Of a DNA stretch of 64,000 nucleotides, positions 49,679 to 58,517 are shown piece after piece. This stretch comes from JAQVWU01 sp964628455 (GTDB taxonomy: Bacteria; Bacillota; Clostridia; Oscillospirales; CAG-272), in assembly GCA_964628455.1 (NCBI GenBank), contig CAZVPD010000003.1, positions 31,295-95,294 on the forward strand, read 5' to 3'. The notes beneath the pieces are model-generated. The model saw only the letters and a program-made list of their open reading frames with translations, did no database searches and was not told where the DNA came from. Made by a program: the position numbers and the translations under genes. Positions within the stretch are counted from its first letter, which is position 1. Each line of letters starts with the position of its first letter.

Positions 49679-51598
49679 TCATATATCAAGATTGGATACA
49701 TACTGCGCGTTCTCTTCGATAAATGCGCGCCGCGGTTCTACTTTGTCTCCCATCAGCACCGAAAATATTTCGTCGCAGACTATAGCGTCTTCGATGGTTA
49801 CTTTCAGAAGAGTGCGCGTCTCGGGATTCATTGTGGTTTCCCACAGTTGAGAGGGGTCCATTTCACCGAGACCTTTATAACGCTCCGCTTCCGCTTTGCC
49901 TTTTCCTCCGAGCTCTTCGATATATTTATCGCGTTCCGCTTCCGTAAAGGCGTAATGCTGCTGTTTACCCCTGTAAATTTTATAAAGCGGCGGTTGTGCG
50001 AGATAGATATGACCCTTTTCGATCAGTTTTTTCATATGACGGAAAAAGAATGTCAGAAGAAGTATTCTTATATGAGATCCATCCACATCGGCATCCGCCA
50101 TCAGAATGATCTTCCCGTAGCGCAGTTTTGTTATATCAAACTCTTCTCCTATCCCGCATCCGAGCGCCTGAATGATCGGGATAAGCTGCTGATTGGCGTA
50201 TATTTTATCAAGCCGGCTTTTTTCGACGTTGAGGACTTTTCCGCGAAGAGGTAAAATGGCCTGATATTTGCTGTCGCGCCCGTCTTTTGCCGAACCGCCG
50301 GCAGAATTACCTTCAACAAGATATAATTCGGTGACATCCACATGTTTTTCCTGACAGTCCCAAAGCTTGCCCGGAAGCGATGTGCCTTCGAGCACGCCTT
50401 TGCGGCGTGTCAGTTCACGCGCTTTGCGCGCCGCTTCCCTTGCCCGTGCCGCAGAAAGCGATTTTTCCAGAATCGCGCGTCCGACCGAAGGATTTTCTTC
50501 AAGATACTCGGTCAGTTTTTCCGATACAAGATTGTCGACAAAAGAACGTATATCGGAATTGCCCAGTTTCCCTTTTGTCTGACCCTCAAACTGAGCGTCC
50601 TGCAGTTTAACACTGACAACCGCGCAAAGTCCTTCGCGCGCGTCTTCACCCGTCAGGTTTTTATCGTCCGGTTTCAGAGAACCCGTTTTTCGGGCATAAT
50701 CGTTAATGACTTTGGTCAGAGCTGTTTTAAAGCCGGTTTCGTGTGTCCCGCCTTCGGGCGTTATGATGTTGTTTGCAAAAGTCAGAAGCGTCTCGTTGTA
50801 TGTATCGTTGTATTGAAGCGCTATCTCCGCCGTCGTAACTTCACGCTGCGCTTTCATAAAAATGACTTCGGAATGGACCATTTCGCAGTGCTTGACCGAA
50901 TTCAGGTATTCCACGAAACTTTTTATACCGCCCTCATAATGCAGGACATTTTCGACGACTTCGTCGGTTCTTTCGTCACGGAAAATAATTCGTATTCCGG
51001 CATTCAAAAATGCCTGTTCCCGCATTCTGGACAGCAGAATGCCGTAGTCAAAAACCGGTTCCTCAAAGATCTGCCTGTCCGGCATAAAACGGACCTTAAG
51101 GCCGTGTCTGTCCGTCTCGCCCAAACAGCGGAAGGCTTCGGCTATTTTCCCTCTTTCAAAGCGTTCGGTATAAAGAAATCCGTTATGGTAATTTTCATAT
51201 GACAGCCATTCCGAAAGTGCGTTTACCACCGATGCTCCCACTCCGTGCAGTCCGCCGGCTATGACATATCCCTGTCCTCCGAATTTACCCCCCGCATGAA
51301 GTACCGTAAAGACCACCTCGGGTGTCGGAATACCGGTTTTATGCATGGCCGCGGGAATCCCCCGCCCGTCGTCCGTTATTTCGGCCGACCCGTCCGGCAG
51401 CAGGCGTACGGTTATTTCGGAACATTCGCCTGCAAGCGCCTCATCTATGGAATTATCGACTATTTCGTAAATGAGATGGTGAAGCCCCCGCTGAGAAGTC
51501 GAGCCGATATACATACCCGGTCTTTTTCGGACAGCCTCAAGGCCTTCAAGCACCTGTATCTGATTTTCGTCGTAAACGTTATTTGTTTTTTCTGACAT
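49679..51598 (-). CDS. gyrB: DNA gyrase subunit B
   Basis: A 639-residue gyrase B subunit of normal length: GHKL ATPase domain (IVDNSIDEALAG near residues 46-57, DDGRGIP and GGLHGVGASVVNALS), transducer, and the TOPRIM domain with LVEGNSAGGSAKDGRD (about 427-442) and DADVDGSHIR, ending with PLYKIYRGK. It provides ATP hydrolysis for supercoiling. In most gyrases the TOPRIM motif is EGDSAGG; here Asn431 stands in the position of E. coli Asp426, whose change to Asn gives quinolone resistance. It is followed by the pfkB gene after 30 bp. Confidence 0.97.
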   Translation of the reverse strand: MSEKTNNVYDENQIQVLEGLEAVRKRPGMYIGSTSQRGLHHLIYEIVDNSIDEALAGECSEITVRLLPDGSAEITDDGRGIPAAMHKTGIPTPEVVFTVLHAGGKFGGQGYVIAGGLHGVGASVVNALSEWLSYENYHNGFLYTERFERGKIAEAFRCLGETDRHGLKVRFMPDRQIFEEPVFDYGILLSRMREQAFLNAGIRIIFRDERTDEVVENVLHYEGGIKSFVEYLNSVKHCEMVHSEVIFMKAQREVTTAEIALQYNDTYNETLLTFANNIITPEGGTHETGFKTALTKVINDYARKTGSLKPDDKNLTGEDAREGLCAVVSVKLQDAQFEGQTKGKLGNSDIRSFVDNLVSEKLTEYLEENPSVGRAILEKSLSAARAREAARKARELTRRKGVLEGTSLPGKLWDCQEKHVDVTELYLVEGNSAGGSAKDGRDSKYQAILPLRGKVLNVEKSRLDKIYANQQLIPIIQALGCGIGEEFDITKLRYGKIILMADADVDGSHIRILLLTFFFRHMKKLIEKGHIYLAQPPLYKIYRGKQQHYAFTEAERDKYIEELGGKGKAEAERYKGLGEMDPSQLWETTMNPETRTLLKVTIEDAIVCDEIFSVLMGDKVEPRRAFIEENAQYVSNLDI

Positions 51599-51641
51599 GG
51601 ACTATTTGCTGTTTCCTTTCGGTTATTTTTATTTAATCGGT

Positions 51642-51902
51642 TTATTTTTCTTCTGCGGGACCGGTCCGGCCTTTCAGGGCTGATGGTGATATCTGAGACA
51701 TATATACGCGTCCGTCGTCTGTGAGAATAAAAGACTTCGGAATTTCTCCGGTGACTGCGGTCAGTTTGTTTTGTTTTTGTATGCCGTTCAGAAATTTTCG
51801 CGTTATCTGCGATATCGTCGCATTATCCATATCGAATATGCCTATGATCGACCGCTGACGGATATTTTTATTATTGCCGAGATGAAGATACATATTATTC
51901 AT
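51642..51902 (-). CDS. remB: Extracellular matrix regulatory protein RemB (DUF370)
   Basis: A DUF370/RemB small protein of about 86 residues. The core MYLHLGNNKNIRQRSIIGIFDMDNAT (in part) is the family start, and SFILTDDGRVYMSQISPSAL near the end is also characteristic. RemA/RemB are DNA-binding regulators of biofilm and osmolyte genes in Bacillus, and remB normally lies between recF and gyrB as here. Several in-frame ATGs exist (51917, 51914, 51902, 51893). The one at 51902 is preferred because GATGGAA is well placed before it, while 51893 matches the usual protein start. Confidence 0.9.
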   Translation of the reverse strand: MNNMYLHLGNNKNIRQRSIIGIFDMDNATISQITRKFLNGIQKQNKLTAVTGEIPKSFILTDDGRVYMSQISPSALKGRTGPAEEK

Positions 51903-51950
51903 TTTTATTTCCATCATTCTTTTTTATATTCCGAATAGACCCGAACGGCT

Positions 51951-53024
51951 TCATTGCATTGCCGTATATGTCCCCTGTTTTACGAAAAACCGCGTTCCTC
52001 TGCGGGCTGCGCTGCGGTCGCAGGAAGTTATGATCACCTGTTTGTCCTCAAGACCGCCCAGAATAAAATCACGCCGTCTTTCATCCAGCTCGCTCAGTAT
52101 ATCGTCAAACAGAAATACCGGATACTCGCCTGTGTATTCTTTGGATAACTCGCCTTCCGCGATCTTCAGTGCGATCGCAATGCTTCTCTGCTGCCCCTGA
52201 GACGCGTACAGGCGCGCTTCTTTTCCGTTCAGCAGTATTTCCATATCGTCACGGTGGGCGCCGTATAAGGTGGTCTGAGCCCTTATCTCGCGTTCTCTGC
52301 TGCTTTTCAGCAGACGGAGATATTCATCTGCGGTCCTTGTCTTTGAATAGACCAGTTCCGGTGTCTCTTCGCCGCCTGTCATGGCTTTAAACAATATGTC
52401 AAGCTTTTCGCCCAGACCCGCGACATACCGCGTTCGTTCCGCAGAAATGTTTTCGGCTTCGGCGGCCAGCTGTTCGGACCATATATCGATCGTTTCTCTA
52501 TAGGGCATGGGATTTTCATAATAATTTTTTATGAGCGAATTTCTTTGTTCGAGAATACAGCTGTGTCTCTGAAGTGTCTTGATAAAACCCGGCTTAATCT
52601 GTGAAATGGCCGAATCGAGAAAATTACGCCTGACGGATGGTCCTTCCCTTACGATAGACAGGTGCTGGGGGCAGAATACGACTGCACGAAAACTGCCGAT
52701 AAAGTCCGAAAGCCGTGCGACGCATACCCCGTTGTTTCTGAACAGGCGTTTTCCGCTGTCCGTAAAACGTATTTCCAATTCATGCGAACGTTTTTTATCG
52801 GTAAATCCGAGCTTTAATGCGCTTAAATTTTCACCGAAACGTATAAGTTCGCGTTCCTTTGCCGATCTGAAACTGCGTCCGTTTGCAAACATATAAATAC
52901 CCTCAAGGGCGTTTGTTTTTCCTTCGGCATTATTTCCGTATAAGATGTTGACACCCTTTGAAGGTTTGATTTCCGCTGTGCTTATATTTCTGAAATTCGT
53001 AAACTGAATGAAGTCACAATACAT
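51951..53024 (-). CDS. recF: DNA replication and repair protein RecF
   Basis: A 357-residue SMC-like ATPase that loads RecA at single-strand gaps. It shows Walker A GNNAEGKTN near residues 31-39, the ABC signature SQGQQRSIAIALKIAE near residue 275 and Walker B PVFLFDDILSELDERR near residues 300-315. The length is typical. It is 53 bp downstream of dnaN. The small S4-domain gene (yaaA) that often lies between dnaN and recF is absent; no frame in the gap could encode it. Confidence 0.96.
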   Translation of the reverse strand: MYCDFIQFTNFRNISTAEIKPSKGVNILYGNNAEGKTNALEGIYMFANGRSFRSAKERELIRFGENLSALKLGFTDKKRSHELEIRFTDSGKRLFRNNGVCVARLSDFIGSFRAVVFCPQHLSIVREGPSVRRNFLDSAISQIKPGFIKTLQRHSCILEQRNSLIKNYYENPMPYRETIDIWSEQLAAEAENISAERTRYVAGLGEKLDILFKAMTGGEETPELVYSKTRTADEYLRLLKSSREREIRAQTTLYGAHRDDMEILLNGKEARLYASQGQQRSIAIALKIAEGELSKEYTGEYPVFLFDDILSELDERRRDFILGGLEDKQVIITSCDRSAARRGTRFFVKQGTYTAMQ

Positions 53025-53077
53025 TTATTATCGGCTTTCTGTTGTTTTTTTTAGACGCCGCAGCCGTTCTGATCTAT

Positions 53078-54214
53078 TCAGTCCTTCATTTTTACGGGCA
53101 GTACCAGATATATAAAGTCATCCTCGGGATTTTTTTCAGCCGGCTCGATAATCATGCTCATAAGCGGAGTAGAAAGTGAAAGTCTGACATATTCGGTTTC
53201 GCAGGCTCTCATCGATTCAAGTAAAAATCTGCAGTTAAATCCTATCTCTATATCAGCGCCTTCTTTTTCCGTTATTATTTCATCATTGAAACTGCCCGAA
53301 ACGGATACGGAGGACAGACGCAGCATGTTCTCCTCGAAAGAACAGCGAAGAGCGCTTTTTGTCTGTCCCATACTTCTGTCCTCTGTAACAAGAGAAGCGC
53401 GTTCAAGACTCTTCAGCAATTCTCCGGCATGTATTTTTACGAAAATTTTATTGTTTTTCGGTATAAAACGTTCGTAATCAATATAGTCTTCGTCGATCAG
53501 ACGTGAAAAAAAGAAAAGTTCCCCTATTTTGAAAATAACATGTTTGCGCACCGGACGTATCGTTATTATATCTTCGCTGTCGTCAATCAATTTTATCAGT
53601 TCGCCGAGTGTTTTGCCCGGTATAATAAACTTAAGCGCCGCATTGTTTTCACCGCGTTCTATTTCGCAGTATTTTCTTTTGACCGCAAGCCGGTTGCTGT
53701 CGCATGAAACCACGGTTATCGTGTTGTTTTCGATTTTAAAAAAAGCTCCGTTGAGAGCAGGACGCTGGTCATTCTGAGCCACCGCGAACAATGTCTTCAC
53801 GATCAGTGAACGCAGCTCACCTTGTTTTATGTTAAATCCTTCTTCTACCGAGAGTTCCGGCAGATTCGGAAAATCATCTCCTTTGAGAGCGTGAAGTTCG
53901 AAAGAAGATTTTCCGCTTGTGATTTTCGTGATATTTCTGCGGTCAACTTCAATCATGACATTATTTTCCGGCATAGACCGTATAATCTGATTTAATTTAC
54001 CGGCATTGATGATGTAACTGCCTTCTTCTTCGATGACCGCGGGAACATTTATTCTTATCCCTTTTTCAAGGTCATAAGCGGAGAGTATGCAGTGATCCCC
54101 GTCGGTTTCTATCAGTATGCCTTCGGTTGAGGCCATAGTGTTTTTACTGGAAACACAGCCCATTGCCGGTGTGATTGCGGCATCCAGCCTGTTCCTGTCA
54201 AATACGATTTTCAT
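53078..54214 (-). CDS. dnaN: DNA polymerase III beta subunit (sliding clamp)
   Basis: A 378-residue beta clamp with three repeats of the clamp fold; it tethers DNA polymerase III to DNA. Visible family features are AITPAMGCVSSKNTMASTEG (13-32), the FEL-ALKGDDFPNLP segment near residues 105-118 and PVK at the C-terminal end that lines the partner-binding pocket. The length fits the family. It is separated from dnaA by a 374-bp region that holds the probable oriC. The GAAAGGAT site precedes the ATG. Confidence 0.97.
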   Translation of the reverse strand: MKIVFDRNRLDAAITPAMGCVSSKNTMASTEGILIETDGDHCILSAYDLEKGIRINVPAVIEEEGSYIINAGKLNQIIRSMPENNVMIEVDRRNITKITSGKSSFELHALKGDDFPNLPELSVEEGFNIKQGELRSLIVKTLFAVAQNDQRPALNGAFFKIENNTITVVSCDSNRLAVKRKYCEIERGENNAALKFIIPGKTLGELIKLIDDSEDIITIRPVRKHVIFKIGELFFFSRLIDEDYIDYERFIPKNNKIFVKIHAGELLKSLERASLVTEDRSMGQTKSALRCSFEENMLRLSSVSVSGSFNDEIITEKEGADIEIGFNCRFLLESMRACETEYVRLSLSTPLMSMIIEPAEKNPEDDFIYLVLPVKMKD

Positions 54215-54236
54215 TCGGTTTGTATCCTTTCGGTTT

Positions 54237-54509
54237 TTAATAAGAGATGCTTTAATTTAAGCAGTGAAGAGAAAAGAGATAGAGATAATGACAGTATAAG
54301 CAGCAGAAGTAGCAATAGGGGGTGTTGATTCTGTGTGTAAATTCAAATATCCTTATTTCCGGCTTTATATCGGAGTATGATAATAGGCATGAAGATGCCT
54401 GAAAGTATACGGCAAACATGTTGAAGGAAGAAGATGATTTTTTTAAGCTGATAAAGTAACGTTTTTTGCTGACGAAGTTATACACACCTGTTGAAAAACC
54501 TGTGGATAA
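54237..54509. other. oriC: Probable oriC: DnaA boxes, GC-rich spacer, DnaA-trios and AT-rich element
   Basis: The 374-bp dnaA-dnaN gap has, from the dnaA side: DnaA box TTATCCACA on the minus strand (54501-54509), TTATACACA (54478-54486), a one-mismatch box TTACACACA on the minus strand (54332-54340), then GGGG (54319-54322) and nine successive N-A-N triplets (54292-54318), mostly AAG, CAG and TAG. This matches the DnaA-trio motif of the Bacillus basal unwinding system. AT-rich DNA (54237-54291) follows toward dnaN, where duplex opening is expected. Confidence 0.82.
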
Positions 54510-54588
54510 GTCTGCTTTTTATATATTCAACATCCCGAAACATTCTTTTATTCCTTTTTATAAAACATTCCGGTGTATCCTGCCGGAT

Positions 54589-56016
54589 TTATCTTGAGTT
54601 TTCCTTTATTTCTTTTATCAGTTCGTTTATTTCAAGATCGAGCGTGACGTTTGTTTTAAGTTCGCTTTCGATGGTATCAAGAGAGGACAGTATGGTGGTG
54701 TGGTCGCGTCCCATATATTTTCCTATGGCGGGCAGAGACATATCCGTAAGTTTTCTTATTAGAAAGATCGTTATATGCCGCGCGGACGCAACTTCTTTTG
54801 TTCTTTTCCTGCTTTTGATATCTTCTATCGGAATTCCGTATTTGCGTGATACTTTCAGTAAAATGCGTTCAACGGTTACGCTGACCGGTTCGGATCCCGT
54901 CAGTAAATCGGCTACACAGGTGATGGCAAGATCGACATTGATGGGTACACCGGTAAGAAGGCTTTGAGCGCCCAGTTTTTTTATGGCTCCCTCAAGCTGC
55001 CGCACATTGCTTTTAAGGTTTTCGGCCAGAAACTCTATAACGTCACCGGGCATCTTTATCTTGAGAACCTCGGCTTTGTTCTTCATGATGGCAATTCTCA
55101 GTTCGAAATCAGGGGGTTGAACATCGGCTATAAGTCCCCATTCGAACCTGGTCTTCAGACGGTCCTCAAGCGTCTTTATATCGCGCGGAGGTCGGTCGGA
55201 TGTCATGATAATCTGACGGTGACCTTCGTAAAGAGCATTGAATGTATGAAAAAATTCTTCCTGCGTGCTCTCCTTTCCGGCTATAAACTGAATATCGTCG
55301 ATAAGAAGCACATCCGCACGGCGGTATTTTTCACGGAAAGCGGCGGTAGATTCACGGCGTATACTGTCGATCATCTGATTGGTAAAATCTTCGCCCTTGA
55401 TATAAATGAGATTGGAAGAGCTTTTTGTCTTTTTGATGTGATTGATGATTGCGCAGAGAAGATGTGTTTTACCGAGACCGCTTGATCCGTAGATAAAAAG
55501 AGGGTTATATTCGGATGCCGGATTTTCCGCTACGGCAAGCGATGCCGCGTGCGCAAAGCGGTTTGAGTTTCCGACAATGAAATTTTCAAAGGTATACTGA
55601 CTGCTGCCTGCGTTCGGCGGGTTTTCATGAGGTTTCGATTTTGCTTCGACTGCTGAAAAAAGGTCGTTTTTCTTCCGAGAAAGATTTTCCGGAGAGACAG
55701 ATGCTTTTTTTTTATCTGTTTCCCCTTTTTGAAACAGCACGTCCTCTTCGTCATCGTAAACAGCAGCGTGTTCTTTGGATACTATATGTATTTCCACCGC
55801 AAATCCGAGTATTTCCTCCAGAATCGCAGCCAACTGTGAACTGTATTTCTTTTCAATTATATCGCGTTTGAAATCGCTTTTATTGACAAGATATATGTCG
55901 GAAGCTGTCAGTTCCGTAATAATCATATCCTCAAACCAGAGTCCTATCTGGGTTCGCGAAAGTGATTTGCTCAGCTCTTCCATAACCCGCCTCCATATGT
56001 CGGCGTACGATTGCAT
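54589..56016 (-). CDS. dnaA: Chromosomal replication initiator DnaA
   Basis: A 475-residue initiator with all four domains: the N-terminal interaction domain I (IWRRVMEELSKSLSRTQIGLWF), a variable charged linker (about residues 80-135), the AAA+ domain starting YTFENFIVGNSNRFAHAA with Walker A GSSGLGKT at 177-184 and Walker B LLIDDIQFIAGKE, and the DNA-binding domain with KEVASARHITIFLIRKLTD and YMGRDHTTILSSLD, which reads DnaA boxes. It opens oriC and loads the helicase. It is transcribed from 56053-56081. The downstream gap to dnaN is the likely origin. Confidence 0.98.
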   Translation of the reverse strand: MQSYADIWRRVMEELSKSLSRTQIGLWFEDMIITELTASDIYLVNKSDFKRDIIEKKYSSQLAAILEEILGFAVEIHIVSKEHAAVYDDEEDVLFQKGETDKKKASVSPENLSRKKNDLFSAVEAKSKPHENPPNAGSSQYTFENFIVGNSNRFAHAASLAVAENPASEYNPLFIYGSSGLGKTHLLCAIINHIKKTKSSSNLIYIKGEDFTNQMIDSIRRESTAAFREKYRRADVLLIDDIQFIAGKESTQEEFFHTFNALYEGHRQIIMTSDRPPRDIKTLEDRLKTRFEWGLIADVQPPDFELRIAIMKNKAEVLKIKMPGDVIEFLAENLKSNVRQLEGAIKKLGAQSLLTGVPINVDLAITCVADLLTGSEPVSVTVERILLKVSRKYGIPIEDIKSRKRTKEVASARHITIFLIRKLTDMSLPAIGKYMGRDHTTILSSLDTIESELKTNVTLDLEINELIKEIKENSR

Positions 56017-56052
56017 TGCGTTTTTCCTTTCAATATAATTATATACCCTTCT

Positions 56053-56081
56053 ATTATAGCATAAAAGCCGCGGGTTATCAA
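56053..56081 (-). promoter_or_regulatory. Sigma-A promoter of dnaA
   Basis: On the minus strand TTGATA (56081-56076), 17-bp spacer, TATAAT (56058-56053), with the -10 about 37 bp upstream of the dnaA ATG and a GAAAGGA site in between. Confidence 0.82.
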
Positions 56082-56214
56082 GCGATTATCGAATTATTCA
56101 TTTAATGTTTAAAAACCTGTCCTCGGTAACCCGAACGGATGTTTTCAACGGTAATCACCGTGTTTTGATAGGATGCGGGACGGTAAAATATACGTTAACA
56201 ATCAGCCGCCGCTA

Positions 56215-56242
56215 TTGACAATTTTACGATATAAAGTATAAT
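56215..56242 (+). promoter_or_regulatory. Sigma-A promoter of the SGNH hydrolase gene
   Basis: TTGACA (56215-56220), 16-bp spacer, TATAAT (56237-56242), about 108 bp upstream of the ATG at 56351. It may also serve recA, which follows after 74 bp without a clear promoter of its own. Confidence 0.78.
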
Positions 56243-56350
56243 AAATATAAAAGCAAATAAATATTTTTATTGTTCTGCATTTTATCAGAAAAAAGCAGGC
56301 GGATATAAAATACAGACTGAAATAAATTATGATCGGACAGAGGAAAAACA

Positions 56351-57322
56351 ATGAAATGGATCAATTGTCTTGATGAACCTGTAAAAATTCATGGCCTGAC
56401 TGCGGAATACCGACGTCTTCCCGCGGAAATAAAAGATAAAGTGAATGACGGCGTCACGTCTCTCGCGCTTCATTCCGCCGGAGGACGTATTCGTTTTGCT
56501 ACAGATTCACAGGCGGTATACGCGCGCATAAAACTCATCGGAGGCGGGATGATGAATCATATGCCTCTTTCGGGCATGTCGGGTGCGGATTTCTATATTG
56601 ACAGAATTTTTCGCGGTGCAATCCGGCCTGAAAATGCCGGGCAGACCGAATACGAGGGCGGAATCAACAAGGAAAAGAAAATGCAGCAGGTTACAGTCAA
56701 TCTTCCTCTGTACAACGGAGTAAAGGAAGTTTATATCGGTGTTGACGAACATGCGGCTGTGACAGGTCCGGAGGAATACTCCGTTTCCAAACCGGTTGTA
56801 TTTTACGGCTCGTCCATCACTCAGGGGGGGTGTGCTTCGAGACCGGGAAACGCTTACACGGCTGTTCTTTCCAGATGGGCTGACGCTGACCATATCAATC
56901 TTGGTTTTTCGGGTTCGGCTCTCGGAGAACCGGTTATGGCAAGTTATATAGCCTCTCTTTCCATGTCGGCTTTCGTGATGGATTATGACCACAATGCTCC
57001 GTCTCCCGCACATCTCAAGGCGACGCATAAGCCTTTCTTCGATATTATAAGGAAAGCGCAGCCGACTCTCCCCGTCATCTTTGTTACAAAACCGGACTAT
57101 GATTCCGACCCGGTCGGAAATGCGATGCGCCGTGATGTGGTTAACGAAACATATGTCTCCGCACAGGCTGCCGGAGACCGCGCTGTTTATTTTGTCGACG
57201 GGCAGAGTTTATTCGGGACGCGTGACCGCGATGCGTGCACGGTTGATACCTGCCATCCGAACGACCTTGGCTTTATGCGTATGGCCGAAGCGATTTATCC
57301 CGTTTTGAAAAAAACATTATAA
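56351..57322 (+). CDS. SGNH/GDSL-type hydrolase
   Basis: A 323-residue two-domain esterase without a signal peptide. An N-terminal beta-sandwich (about residues 1-145) precedes the SGNH domain. Block I is VVFYGSSITQGG (Ser157), block II has the Gly in NLGFSGSALGEP, block III is DYDHNAP and block V is DTCHPNDLGF, which supplies the catalytic Asp and His. Such proteins remove acetyl or other ester groups from sugars or lipids. It lies directly upstream of recA in the same direction, an uncommon neighbour; the substrate is unknown. GAGG precedes the ATG. Confidence 0.88.
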   Translation: MKWINCLDEPVKIHGLTAEYRRLPAEIKDKVNDGVTSLALHSAGGRIRFATDSQAVYARIKLIGGGMMNHMPLSGMSGADFYIDRIFRGAIRPENAGQTEYEGGINKEKKMQQVTVNLPLYNGVKEVYIGVDEHAAVTGPEEYSVSKPVVFYGSSITQGGCASRPGNAYTAVLSRWADADHINLGFSGSALGEPVMASYIASLSMSAFVMDYDHNAPSPAHLKATHKPFFDIIRKAQPTLPVIFVTKPDYDSDPVGNAMRRDVVNETYVSAQAAGDRAVYFVDGQSLFGTRDRDACTVDTCHPNDLGFMRMAEAIYPVLKKTL

Positions 57323-57396
57323 TAAACATCCGATAAAGAGAGTATATAAAAAAATTATAGCCGGACAAAATTATAAAACGAGGAGAATGAACGATA

Positions 57397-58503
57397 ATGA
57401 AGCCTGTTAAACCAAAAAAGACAACCGCGGATATGGTTGCACCCGGCAATTCCGAAGAAAAGCAAAGAGCGCTGAGCACCGCCATAACTCAGATCACAAA
57501 GCAGTACGGTCAGGGCTCGATTATGAAGTTGGGTGAAAATACAGCGATGAACGTAACGGGTATCCCGACCGGGTCTTTGTCGCTGGACATAGCGCTCGGA
57601 ATCGGCGGCGTTCCGCGCGGCCGTATCGTCGAGATATACGGACCGGAATCTTCCGGTAAAACAACGGTAGCCCTGCACGTTATAGCCGAATGTCAGAAGG
57701 GCGGGGGGATCGCGGCGTTTATAGACGCGGAACATGCGCTTGACCCGGTTTATGCCAAAGCTCTCGGCGTCAATATCAACGAACTGCTGGTTTCCCAGCC
57801 GGACAGCGGCGAACAGGCGCTTGAGATCACTGAATCGCTTGTTCGTTCGGGAGCGATAGACGTGCTGGTTATAGACTCTGTTGCGGCGCTTGTTCCGCAG
57901 CAGGAAATTGACGGCGATATGGGCAGTGCGCATGTGGGTCTTCAGGCAAGACTGATGTCACAGGCTCTGCGTAAACTTTCGGGCTGTATTTCAAAATCAA
58001 ACAGCGTTGTTATTTTTATCAATCAGCTGCGGGAAAAGGTCGGTATTGTATACGGCAATCCGGAGGTAACCCCGGGTGGACGCGCGCTGAAATTCTACTC
58101 GTCGGTGCGTATCGAAGTGAGAAAGACGGAAAATCTGAAAAACGGAAACGAACAATACGGTTCCCGCGTCAAAGCAAAAGTCGTCAAAAACAAAATCGCA
58201 CCTCCTTTTAAAATCGCGGAATTCGATATATTATACGGTCACGGCATATCGAAATCGGGAGAGCTTGTCGATATAGGGGTGGAACTCGATATTGTGGAAA
58301 AGAGCGGTTCCTGGTTTGCATTCGAAGGGAACCGGATCGGTCAGGGAAAAGACAACGCCCGCAAATATCTGGAACAAAATCCCGATATAGCAGCCGTCAT
58401 CGAACAGCGTATCAGAGACAACCGGGAAAAGCTCGATAATTTAATGTTATCGGATGAATACAGCGAAGGCGACGACGACGCAGAGCTGTCGCTGCCCGAA
58501 TAG
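57397..58503 (+). CDS. recA: Recombinase RecA
   Basis: A 368-residue RecA with Walker A GPESSGKTT (about residues 82-90), the catalytic EHALDP segment, Walker B VLVIDSVAALVPQ and the loop-2 INQLREKVGIVYGNPEVTPGG region. An N-terminal extension of about 25 residues rich in Lys and Pro precedes the usual start. It drives strand exchange in recombination and the SOS response. I do not see a LexA box of the GAAC-N4-GTTC type in the 74-bp gap before it. recX and rimO follow in the same direction. Confidence 0.97.
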   Translation: MKPVKPKKTTADMVAPGNSEEKQRALSTAITQITKQYGQGSIMKLGENTAMNVTGIPTGSLSLDIALGIGGVPRGRIVEIYGPESSGKTTVALHVIAECQKGGGIAAFIDAEHALDPVYAKALGVNINELLVSQPDSGEQALEITESLVRSGAIDVLVIDSVAALVPQQEIDGDMGSAHVGLQARLMSQALRKLSGCISKSNSVVIFINQLREKVGIVYGNPEVTPGGRALKFYSSVRIEVRKTENLKNGNEQYGSRVKAKVVKNKIAPPFKIAEFDILYGHGISKSGELVDIGVELDIVEKSGSWFAFEGNRIGQGKDNARKYLEQNPDIAAVIEQRIRDNREKLDNLMLSDEYSEGDDDAELSLPE

Positions 58504-58517
58504 ATCCGGGAAGACGG

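Larger units (their letters stand above)
56017..56350. other. Divergent region between dnaA and the SGNH hydrolase
   Basis: This 334-bp gap holds the leftward dnaA promoter and the rightward promoter of the SGNH gene. Unlike the upstream region of Bacillus dnaA, I find no perfect DnaA box here. It is also the point where housekeeping genes change strand, from minus on the left to plus on the right. Confidence 0.75.
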
